DNA of 13,685 bases from an uncultured Ignavibacteriales bacterium (GTDB lineage: Bacteria > Bacteroidota > Ignavibacteria > Ignavibacteriales > Ignavibacteriaceae), in the NCBI GenBank assembly GCA_913053915.1, contig CAJXGP010000011.1, forward strand, positions 1 through 13,685, in the 5' to 3' direction. The position numbers and the translations under genes were made by a program. The notes beneath the pieces are model-generated. The model saw only the letters and a list, made by a program, of their open reading frames with translations. It searched no databases and was not told the origin of the DNA. Position 1 is the first letter of the stretch; each line of letters opens with the position of its first letter. Positions 7,791-13,685 of the stretch are shown here, piece after piece.

Positions 7791-8302
7791 TGATCGAAGA
7801 GGGTACAAAATATATTCTTGATTCAAACGTTTTTATTGAAGCTCATCGCCGGTATTACTCATTTGATATAGCCCCAAGTTTTTGGAGGTTTTTAATTGAT
7901 AAAGCCAAAGCAAATAAAATTATTAGTGTAGATAGAGTCTATACAGAGTTAACCAGGGGGAAAGATAAACTTGCTGAATGGATAGAAAAAGAATTTAATT
8001 TTGCTTTTATTGAAACAAAAAATGATTCTGAAATTTTAATCAAATATGCCGAATTGATGAATTGGACAAATTCTCAAACTCAATATTTACAAAGTGCGAA
8101 AGATGAATTTGCTCAAGTTGAAAATGCTGACCCTTGGATTATTGCAACGGCAATGGTTAATAATTTAATAATTGTTACGCATGAAGTTTTAGATTCTACA
8201 ATAAAAAAGAAAATACCTATCCCGAACGTCTGTAAAGACTTTAATATCGATTCTATAAATACTTTTAAATTGTTGAGAGAATTAAATTTTAAATTTGGTT
8301 AA
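7790..8302 (+). CDS. DUF4411 family PIN-like protein (likely toxin)
   Basis: The 170-aa protein has PIN-like acidic residues: D11 in 'ILDSNVFI', E53 in 'VYTEL', and D114 in 'ENADPWIIATA'. The C-terminal signature 'IIVTHE...IPNVCKDF' (128-151) is that of DUF4411. The family is predicted to contain ribonucleases and is regularly encoded next to XRE-COG2856 proteins as a putative type II toxin. The ATG overlaps the stop of the preceding gene (TAATG), with no Shine-Dalgarno of its own, consistent with translational coupling. A weak terminator-like hairpin follows 25 bp after the stop. Confidence 0.88.
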   Translation: MIEEGTKYILDSNVFIEAHRRYYSFDIAPSFWRFLIDKAKANKIISVDRVYTELTRGKDKLAEWIEKEFNFAFIETKNDSEILIKYAELMNWTNSQTQYLQSAKDEFAQVENADPWIIATAMVNNLIIVTHEVLDSTIKKKIPIPNVCKDFNIDSINTFKLLRELNFKFG

Positions 8303-8327
8303 TATTACCATACGTGTAATTATAAAC

Positions 8328-8347
8328 CCTAATTATTAGGTCTTTTT
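8328..8347 (+). terminator. weak intrinsic terminator after the DUF4411 gene
   Basis: CCTAA (8328-8332), loop TTA, TTAGG (8336-8340), then TCTTTTTG. The stem has only 5 bp, so termination may be partial, leaving some read-through from the toxin-antitoxin pair into the helicase gene. Confidence 0.4.
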
Positions 8348-8383
8348 GATTCATAATTGGTAATAATAATTTATGTAACTCTT

Positions 8384-11300
8384 ATGAGAAATAATTTTAT
8401 AACAAACACAGAAAAAACAATATCTTTAAAAGACCGCTTGCAAAAACTTATAAGCGCCAGCAGCGAGTTAAAGTTTCTTGTAGGATTCTTTTATTTTTCC
8501 GGATGGCAAGAAATTTATAAAGAGTTGCTAAAAAATGATAATGTAAAACTGAAAATTCTTGTTGGACTTCAGGTTGATAAATATTTATCGGGAATTGTTG
8601 AAGTTGAAAACAAAGACGATAGTTTAAGCAGAGAAGAACACTTTACGCAGTTTATAAAATCTCTTGGGTATGCAATTAACAATGCCGAAATGGATAATGA
8701 GGAGTTTTATAATCAAGTAGAGTTTTTTATTAAACTTCTTGAAGAAGAAAGACTGGTAATTAAAAAAACGCTTAATCCGAATCACGCAAAGGTTTATCTC
8801 TTTAAATTAGACAGCCAATTTCAAGACCTACTTAATATAAACGGGCAATTTATAACAGGCAGCAGTAATTTAACCAAAGCAGGTTTGCGAAATCAGGAAG
8901 AATTTAATGTAGAAATTAGAGATTACGGTTTTGAAACAGCAGAAAATTATTTTGACGAGTTGTGGAACAAAGCAATTCCAATAACAGAAGCGCCAAATGG
9001 TAAGAAAATCATCCTTGATTTTCTAAAAAACAAAACACAAACATCCTTAATAACACCTTACGAAGCTTATGCCTATATCTTAAAGACCTATATTGAATTG
9101 TACGAGAGCAAAAAAATAAATCCTTATTTCGACCGTATTCTTGAAGAAACCGGTTTTGAAAAGTACGCCTATCAAATAGATGCGGTAAATCAGGCATTAA
9201 ATGTTATTGATACCTATAACGGAGTAATAATTGCAGATGTTGTTGGTCTCGGTAAATCGGTTATTGCTTCACTAATTGCAAATCAACTTGGGAAAAGAGG
9301 CTTAATTCTTTGTCCACCCGGATTGATAGGTGATAGAAAAGAGAGTTCCGGCTGGTGGGAATACAAAAATAAATTCAAATTGTATTCTTTGGATATTGCA
9401 AGTTCCGGTAACCTTGAAGCGGAAGCCGAATCAATAAGAAAAAACAATACGGAATATGAAATTATAATTGTTGATGAAGCACATCGTTTTCGCAACCAGG
9501 ATACTTCAGCCTATGAAGCGCTCGCAGATATTTGCAGAGGAAAGATAGTAATATTATTAACAGCAACACCTTTTAATAATTCGCCGGCAGATATTTTTTC
9601 GCTGCTTAAGCTATTTATTATTCCCGGACAATCGGGCATTACAATTGAACCCGATTTGGAAGGACGTTTTCATTCTTATAATTATCGTTTTAAAAATCTC
9701 TCCTTTATCCTAAAGAATCATAATTCGGTAAATGCGGGAAAAAGAACAAAAGCGGAAAAACTCTATACCAAAATGTTTGGTCTAAAATTACCGATTGATA
9801 TTTCTATTGTAAAAGAAAATGTAAGTGAAATGGCAAGCGATATTAAAAATGTTATTACGCCGGTAATTATAAGACGAAACAGATTAGACCTTAAAACCGA
9901 TTTTGAATATAAAAAAGAGATACAAAATCTTTCGGAAATTAAAGACCCTAAAGAATTGTTTTATAAATTGAATAAGGAACAATCGGAATTTTACGACAGA
10001 ATAATAGAAATATATTTTAGTGAAGACGGCATATTTAAAGGTGCTATTTATCGACCTTTTGAATATGAAACCAAACCAAAAAAGAAAAAGGACGAAGAAG
10101 CAAACAGAACCTACCTGCAGCAGCGTAATTTATTCGATTTTATGCGGCGACTGTTGGTAAAACGGTTTGAAAGTTCTTTTGGCGCTTTTGATAAAAGTAT
10201 TGAAAGGTTTTTACGGACCCATAAAATGGTCAGATCGTTTATCGAAAGTTCGGGAAAATATGTTTTAGACCGTAAGGTGATTGATTCTATCTATAACGAA
10301 GATAACGGTGCCGATGATTTTACACTTAAAGCTATTGAAGAAGCATTGGAAGAATTTAGAAAAAATGCCGAAGGTAAAACATCACCAAAGCATACTAAAA
10401 TTTATGAAATTGATAAGTTTGAATTTAAAGATAAATTTTTACGGGATATTGATAATGATATAAAGCTATTTGAACAAATTAAAAAAGAAATTTCAGAATT
10501 GGATTTGGTTGCAAACGATCCGAAACGTAAAGAAGTATTAAAAAATGTAAAAAAAGTTTTAAGAACAGAAAAAAATCCGAAAAGAAAAATAATAATCTTT
10601 ACCGAGTATGCTGATACAGTTTCCCATTTAAAAGACTATTTCAAGAATAATCTAGGAAGAGTATTATTCTGTGATGGTAGTATTACAAAAAAATTTGCAA
10701 TTGAATTGGATACTAATTTTAATGCAAGATACGAAGAACAAAAAGATGATTACGATGTTTTGATTACCAGCGATAAACTTTCAGAAGGTGTAAACCTAAA
10801 CCGTGCCGGATTAATAATAAACTATGATATTCCCTGGAATCCTACACGAGTAATTCAGCGAGTAGGTCGTATAAGTAGAATCGGGACAAAAGTATTTGAT
10901 GAACTTTTTATTTACAATCTTTTTCCCACCGAGCAGGGTGCAAATCAAGTTAAAATAAGAGAAATTGCACAGCAAAAAATGTTTTTAATTCATAATGCAC
11001 TTGGCGAAGATGCCAAAATATTTGACCCTGATGAAGAACCAACTGCAAGTGGCTTGTTTAAAAAAATCAATTCAAACCCCGAAGAAGATGAAGATTTGAA
11101 TATTGTAACCATTGTAAGAAACGAATTTAATAAAATTAAAAAAGATCATCCCGAAGTAATAGAAAGAGTAAAAGAATTACCAAACAGAACAAAAACAGCA
11201 AAACTCTTTTTAGAAAATAATACAGTTGTTTTCAGGAAAAAAGGAATGGCGTTATTTTCTTTGACAGCCAATTATGAAGGTGGAAAAATTAAAATTTCCG

Positions 11301-11767
11301 AGAAAAACTTTCAAGAACTTTTTAATTTTGTAAAATGTTCTTTTGATGAAGAAAGGCTCCCGTTAAGTAAACAATTCTGGAAATCTTACGAAAAAATTAA
11401 AGAATATAAACCACAATATAAGTCAGGCAGTTCTGAACTTGCCACAGAAAAAAAAGCATCAAATAGTTTAAAATCATTATTGAAGCAAAAGAGTGATGAA
11501 TTAAATCAAACACATATTTCCTTTATTGATACTCTGTTAAAAGATATAAAACGTTACAAAACGCTATCAACAAATACATTAAGAAAACTTGTTTTACCGG
11601 ACAAGACAAGTAAAGAGCCATACGATGAACTAATCCAAAATATTGAAAATTTAAGAAGAAAAATCGGCAGTAATTATTTGGAAATAATTCTTAAAAGGGC
11701 AACAAACATTGAAGATGATATCATCATTGCTGTAGAAAATAAAATAAAAGAAGAATACAGTGCATAA
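8384..11767 (+). CDS. PLD-family nuclease fused to SNF2-type SF2 helicase
   Basis: The protein is 1127 aa from the ATG at 8384. An upstream in-frame TTG at 8357 exists but gives an atypical hydrophobic start, so I prefer the ATG. The N-terminal ~200 residues form a phospholipase-D-like nuclease domain: HAK (134-136, of an HxK motif), then 'GSSNLTKAGL' (159-168) and 'EEFNVE'. Next comes an SF2/SNF2 motor: Walker A 'ADVVGLGKS' (284-292), DEAH (364-367), 'TATPFNN' (393-399), and the C-terminal helicase lobe with 'SEGVNL', 'YDIPWNPTRVIQRVGRISRIG' (motif VI arginines R829 and R832). The last ~250 residues are charged and helical with no domain I recognise. Such proteins act on DNA in defence loci: the helicase translocates with ATP and the PLD domain may cut. 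No methylase lies beside it. Its natural partner is the methyltransferase at 1134, 3.4 kb upstream. Confidence 0.9.
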   Translation: MRNNFITNTEKTISLKDRLQKLISASSELKFLVGFFYFSGWQEIYKELLKNDNVKLKILVGLQVDKYLSGIVEVENKDDSLSREEHFTQFIKSLGYAINNAEMDNEEFYNQVEFFIKLLEEERLVIKKTLNPNHAKVYLFKLDSQFQDLLNINGQFITGSSNLTKAGLRNQEEFNVEIRDYGFETAENYFDELWNKAIPITEAPNGKKIILDFLKNKTQTSLITPYEAYAYILKTYIELYESKKINPYFDRILEETGFEKYAYQIDAVNQALNVIDTYNGVIIADVVGLGKSVIASLIANQLGKRGLILCPPGLIGDRKESSGWWEYKNKFKLYSLDIASSGNLEAEAESIRKNNTEYEIIIVDEAHRFRNQDTSAYEALADICRGKIVILLTATPFNNSPADIFSLLKLFIIPGQSGITIEPDLEGRFHSYNYRFKNLSFILKNHNSVNAGKRTKAEKLYTKMFGLKLPIDISIVKENVSEMASDIKNVITPVIIRRNRLDLKTDFEYKKEIQNLSEIKDPKELFYKLNKEQSEFYDRIIEIYFSEDGIFKGAIYRPFEYETKPKKKKDEEANRTYLQQRNLFDFMRRLLVKRFESSFGAFDKSIERFLRTHKMVRSFIESSGKYVLDRKVIDSIYNEDNGADDFTLKAIEEALEEFRKNAEGKTSPKHTKIYEIDKFEFKDKFLRDIDNDIKLFEQIKKEISELDLVANDPKRKEVLKNVKKVLRTEKNPKRKIIIFTEYADTVSHLKDYFKNNLGRVLFCDGSITKKFAIELDTNFNARYEEQKDDYDVLITSDKLSEGVNLNRAGLIINYDIPWNPTRVIQRVGRISRIGTKVFDELFIYNLFPTEQGANQVKIREIAQQKMFLIHNALGEDAKIFDPDEEPTASGLFKKINSNPEEDEDLNIVTIVRNEFNKIKKDHPEVIERVKELPNRTKTAKLFLENNTVVFRKKGMALFSLTANYEGGKIKISEKNFQELFNFVKCSFDEERLPLSKQFWKSYEKIKEYKPQYKSGSSELATEKKASNSLKSLLKQKSDELNQTHISFIDTLLKDIKRYKTLSTNTLRKLVLPDKTSKEPYDELIQNIENLRRKIGSNYLEIILKRATNIEDDIIIAVENKIKEEYSA

Positions 11768-11868
11768 CAAAAATTATAAGCAATCCCGAAAAGAGTCGGA
11801 ACCGCTCATAGCAAGTTCGTTACTAACAAAGTAAAGAAGAAATATAGTATTTTAAAAGTTGATAAAAT

Positions 11869-12087
11869 ATGAATACAAATCAAGAGATAGATTTATCCAT
11901 TCGTAGAAGAAGATATTATAGTGAAGATTGCGACTTAAATTCTTGTCCGGAATGTCATTCATCATTAATAGAAAAAGGATGTACGATATTATTAACTGTT
12001 AAATCTGACTCAGACGAAGGTGAATTTATGACAAATCTTTCGGGAAATCATTTTTGTAACAATTTGTATAGTCCTGAAATAGGTTGA
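11869..12087 (+). pseudogene. small Cys-rich protein gene truncated by the IS element
   Basis: The frame codes for 72 aa, of which the last few and the stop (GGT TGA) are IS sequence, since the IS inverted repeat begins at 12071. The native part is about 67 residues with a CPEC zinc-knuckle-like motif ('LNSCPECHSSLIEKGC') and 'EGEFMTNLSGNHFCNN', which looks like the first half of a conserved hypothetical family carrying further cysteines after this point. The missing half is not visible on the far side of the IS (13616 onwards), so the gene was cut off or also partly deleted. It begins 101 bp after the helicase, on the same strand. Its function is unknown. Confidence 0.6.
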
Positions 12088-12089
12088 CT
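12071..12089 (+). repeat. IS left terminal inverted repeat
   Basis: GTCCTGAAATAGGTTGACT matches the reverse complement of 13597-13615 at 17 of 19 positions. Confidence 0.85.
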
Positions 12090-12111
12090 AAAATAACAAA
12101 AAAAAGTCAAC
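12083..12111 (+). promoter_or_regulatory. stem-loop at the IS left end, before orfA
   Basis: GTTGACT (12083-12089) pairs perfectly with AGTCAAC (12105-12111) across a 15-base A-rich loop. It sits just ahead of the orfA ribosome-binding site (AGAAGGA, 12116-12122, 8 bases before the ATG at 12131). Several insertion sequences carry such a structure to block translation of transposase from transcripts entering from outside. Confidence 0.45.
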
Positions 12112-12130
12112 TAAAAGAAGGACAAAAAGA

Positions 12131-12517
12131 ATGGAAAAGAAAAAAGAAAAAGGTAACTTTTTTAAACCCAGTGAAACATTTAAGCTTCAAGTAATCCAAG
12201 AAGTGTTAGAAGGAAAGAGAACCAAAGAACAAGCGAGGCGTTTTTATGGAATAAAAGGCAAAAGTGCTATATTAGAATGGACAAGAAACTATAGTGGCGA
12301 AAAAGGATATGGAAGAGGAGGAAAAGCATTGAGTTTCAAAGAAAAGCCAAACAACAAGCTAATCAAAGAGCAAGCATCTCGCATCTTAGAGTTAGAAGAA
12401 GCTTTACGGATAGAGCAGTTGCGAGTAGCTCTAAGCAATAAAATGATAGATATAGCAGAAGCAGAGTTTGGGATACAAATAAGAAAAAAGTCTGGAGCCA
12501 AACGATCCAAAATGTAA
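12131..12517 (+). CDS. IS3-family transposase OrfA
   Basis: The 128-aa protein binds the IS ends. Residues about 10-60 form the helix-turn-helix ('TFKLQVIQEVLEGKRTKEQ', 'YGIKGKSAILEW'). Residues about 75-115 form a leucine-rich coiled coil ('ILELEEALRIEQL') for multimerisation. The start has a good ribosome-binding site, AGAAGGA, 8 bases upstream. A fraction of ribosomes should slip back by one base at 12484-12490 and continue into orfB to make OrfAB; the rest stop at 12517 and make OrfA, which usually acts as a repressor. Confidence 0.92.
   Translation: MEKKKEKGNFFKPSETFKLQVIQEVLEGKRTKEQARRFYGIKGKSAILEWTRNYSGEKGYGRGGKALSFKEKPNNKLIKEQASRILELEEALRIEQLRVALSNKMIDIAEAEFGIQIRKKSGAKRSKM
12484..12490 (+). 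other. programmed -1 ribosomal frameshift site (A AAA AAG)
   Basis: The heptamer A AAA AAG lies exactly in phase with the OrfA codons (AGA AAA AAG). The -1 frame is open from 12442 to the orfB stop, and orfB has no ATG or GTG of its own before its conserved start region. After the slip the frame reads VWSQTIQNVKAEKGNTVRIT, a normal IS3 OrfB N-terminus. Confidence 0.8.
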
Positions 12518-13467
12518 AAGCAGAAAAAGGGAACACAGTTAGAATAACCGAACTCTGTGGATTGTTTGGCAAAACAAAACAAGGATATTACAAACAAATA
12601 AATAAAATAGAACAAAAAAGCATAGAAAAATATTTGGTATTGGAAATGATAAAAGAAAAGCGAAAGTTATGGAAAAGAGGAAGCGGTAGAAACTTACACG
12701 CATCGTTACAGAAAGAATTTAAGAAACATAATATAAAACTCGGCAGGGATAAATTCTTTGATTTATTACGTGATAATGGACTTCTTATGAGTAAAAGACA
12801 AAGAAGGACAAGGACGACATTTAGTTATCATCATTATCACAAGTATCCAAACATTATAAAGGATATAGTAATTGATAGACCAAACCAAGTAATAGTAACG
12901 GATATTACTTATCTCTGGATAGAAGATGTAGAAAACTTTGCATACTTATTTTTAATAACCGATATGTATTCAAGAAAGATAATAGGCTATTGTTTAAGTC
13001 AAGATATGAAAACAAAATCCAGTTTAGTAGCCTTAAAGATGGCTCTAAAGAATATGAGAGATACAATAGGTTGTATTCATCATTCTGATAGAGGAGTTCA
13101 ATATTGTAGTCATCAGTACACTAATTATCTGAAAAGACATAAAATGCTTATCAGTATGACAGAAAATGGAGACCCGTTAGAAAATCCAATTGCCGAGAGA
13201 GTAAACAGAACAATAAAGGAAGAATTTACTTTGCAGAAACAAATAAGTTTTTCAAGTTTTAACGTGGCAAAAAAACAAATAAATAAGATTATTGATTTTT
13301 ACAATAATGAACGACCACATAGAAGTATTGAGATGCTTACTCCTTCGGTGGCTTACAAGTTAGAAGGTACTCTGAAAAGGATGTGGAAAGCTTATTACCC
13401 AACAAGCAGCAGACAGATGGAAATTATTGAAAATCTCATAAATGAAAAAGAGACTCAGAATGCTTAA
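12490..13467 (+). CDS. IS3-family transposase OrfB (DDE integrase core), made as OrfAB by frameshift
   Basis: Entered by -1 frameshifting, this gives a 445-aa OrfAB (120 OrfA codons plus 325). The rve/integrase core carries D258 in 'IVTDITYLW', D320 in 'HHSDRGVQY' and E356 in 'NPIAERVNRTIKEEF' (fusion numbering), with 35 residues between the second D and the E, the DD(35)E of the IS3 family. An N-terminal helical DNA-binding part ('LHASLQKEF', 'RDKFFDLLRDNGLLMSKRQ') precedes it, and 'FYNNERPHRSIEMLTP' closes it. A TTG at 12562 could serve as an independent start, but conserved sequence upstream of it argues for the frameshift. No inactivating change is seen. Confidence 0.92.
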   Translation, partial: VWSQTIQNVKAEKGNTVRITELCGLFGKTKQGYYKQINKIEQKSIEKYLVLEMIKEKRKLWKRGSGRNLHASLQKEFKKHNIKLGRDKFFDLLRDNGLLMSKRQRRTRTTFSYHHYHKYPNIIKDIVIDRPNQVIVTDITYLWIEDVENFAYLFLITDMYSRKIIGYCLSQDMKTKSSLVALKMALKNMRDTIGCIHHSDRGVQYCSHQYTNYLKRHKMLISMTENGDPLENPIAERVNRTIKEEFTLQKQISFSSFNVAKKQINKIIDFYNNERPHRSIEMLTPSVAYKLEGTLKRMWKAYYPTSSRQMEIIENLINEKETQNA

Positions 13468-13596
13468 ATCGATAGTTATCAACATATTAACAAAAAAGAA
13501 AAAAAAGTAGCAAAAAAAAAGAAAAAACAATTATTATTACTAATATTTACTTATATTTTTTTATGAACATAGTTATTAACATTTTTAAGTAAAAAG

Positions 13597-13615
13597 AGTC
13601 AACCTTATTCAGGAC
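13597..13615 (-). repeat. IS right terminal inverted repeat
   Basis: Its reverse complement, GTCCTGAATAAGGTTGACT, differs from the left end at two central bases. The stretch between the orfB stop (13467) and this repeat is A-rich IS tail without other features. Confidence 0.85.
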
Positions 13616-13628
13616 ACTTCAGTTTGAG

Positions 13629-13685
13629 ATTCTGACCTTCGTCAGAATGACGGGAAGAAAACACACACCCGTCATGCTGATCCGT
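13629..13685. repeat. composite palindromic (REP-like) repeat, cut by the window end
   Basis: ATTCTGAC (13629-13636), loop CTTC, GTCAGAAT (13641-13648) is a perfect 8-bp hairpin. It abuts TGACGGG (13648-13654), which is inverted as CCCGTCA (13668-13674). 'ATGCTGA' at the edge suggests a second hairpin continuing outside. Two opposed hairpins joined by a GACGGG/CCCGTC core is the plan of a bipartite dispersed intergenic repeat. Confidence 0.65.

Larger units (their letters stand above)
12071..13615 (+). mobile_element. IS3-family insertion sequence (about 1.55 kb)
   Basis: The element has matching terminal inverted repeats, an orfA with a helix-turn-helix and leucine zipper, an orfB with a DD(35)E integrase core in the -1 frame, and a slippery heptamer between them. 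Length and order are normal for IS3-family elements, and both frames are intact, so it may be active. One extra base at each end (to give TG...CA type tips) is possible on the right but does not match on the left. I see no clear target-site duplication. Confidence 0.88.

Noticed and set aside
8357..8383. TTG start for the PLD-helicase adding 9 residues
   Set aside because: The added residues (MVIIIYVTL) are unlike family N-termini and there is no ribosome-binding site; the ATG at 8384 starts a normal PLD-domain N-terminus.
1134..11767. Annotating the locus as a complete DISARM, BREX or Mokosh system
   Set aside because: DUF1998/drmA-drmB genes, pglZ, brxC and the kinase/RNA-helicase architecture of Mokosh are all missing. 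Only individual domain types are shared.
11786..11799. CCGA/TCGG hairpin after the helicase gene as a terminator
   Set aside because: The stem has only 4 bp and no T-run follows, so it is not distinguishable from chance.
12061..13625. Target-site duplication flanking the IS
   Set aside because: Flanks of 3-5 bp were compared for several possible IS tips and none gave a matching direct repeat.
1..13685. tRNA, rRNA or known riboswitch genes
   Set aside because: No cloverleaf with a TTCGA-type arm plus CCA end, no rRNA-like conserved stretch and no recognisable riboswitch core was seen in the intergenic regions.

Overview
The window is AT-rich DNA (roughly one third G+C by eye) from a bacterium that I would place in the Bacteroidota / Ignavibacteria group. 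The grounds are a possible TAnnTTTG-type promoter box, weak or absent Shine-Dalgarno sequences, the style of the IS3-family transposase, and scattered short palindromic repeats of the 'CTTCGACAAGCTCAG' kind seen in those genomes. The assignment is an inference. All genes lie on the + strand. The window looks like a defence or accessory island.

Layout. 8-919: a stand-alone ComEC-type metallo-beta-lactamase-fold hydrolase. 920-1133: non-coding, with an imperfect inverted repeat. 1134-5000: a large Eco57I-type adenine DNA methyltransferase with a C-terminal TaqI-like target-recognition region. It carries a 51-bp palindromic element inserted in frame just before the catalytic NPPY motif, and a relic of a second C-terminal tail lies just after its stop codons. 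5256-6507: an unrecognised 258-aa protein overlapping a PIN-domain ribonuclease gene. This pair is bracketed by two copies of an intergenic palindrome that share 29 identical bases. 6648-8302: an XRE/ImmA-IrrE (COG2856) metallopeptidase gene overlapping, by TAATG, a DUF4411 PIN-like gene, which is a toxin-antitoxin type pair. 8384-11767: a PLD-nuclease/SNF2-type helicase. 11869-12087: the first part of a small Cys-rich gene cut off by an insertion sequence. 12071-13615: a complete-looking IS3-family element with 19-bp inverted repeats and orfA/orfB joined by an A AAA AAG -1 frameshift site. 13616-13685: a composite palindromic repeat running off the window.

How the parts may work together (inference). 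The methyltransferase/specificity protein and the PLD-helicase would be the modification and restriction halves of an ATP-dependent restriction-modification-like system. It is comparable to a type ISP enzyme split into two polypeptides, or to a DISARM locus reduced to methylase, SNF2 helicase and PLD activities without the DUF1998 genes. Between the two halves sit two self-contained nuclease modules (unknown protein + PIN, and ImmA/IrrE + DUF4411). They may be addiction modules that stabilise the locus, or back-up abortive-infection effectors. I could not identify a complete named defence system.
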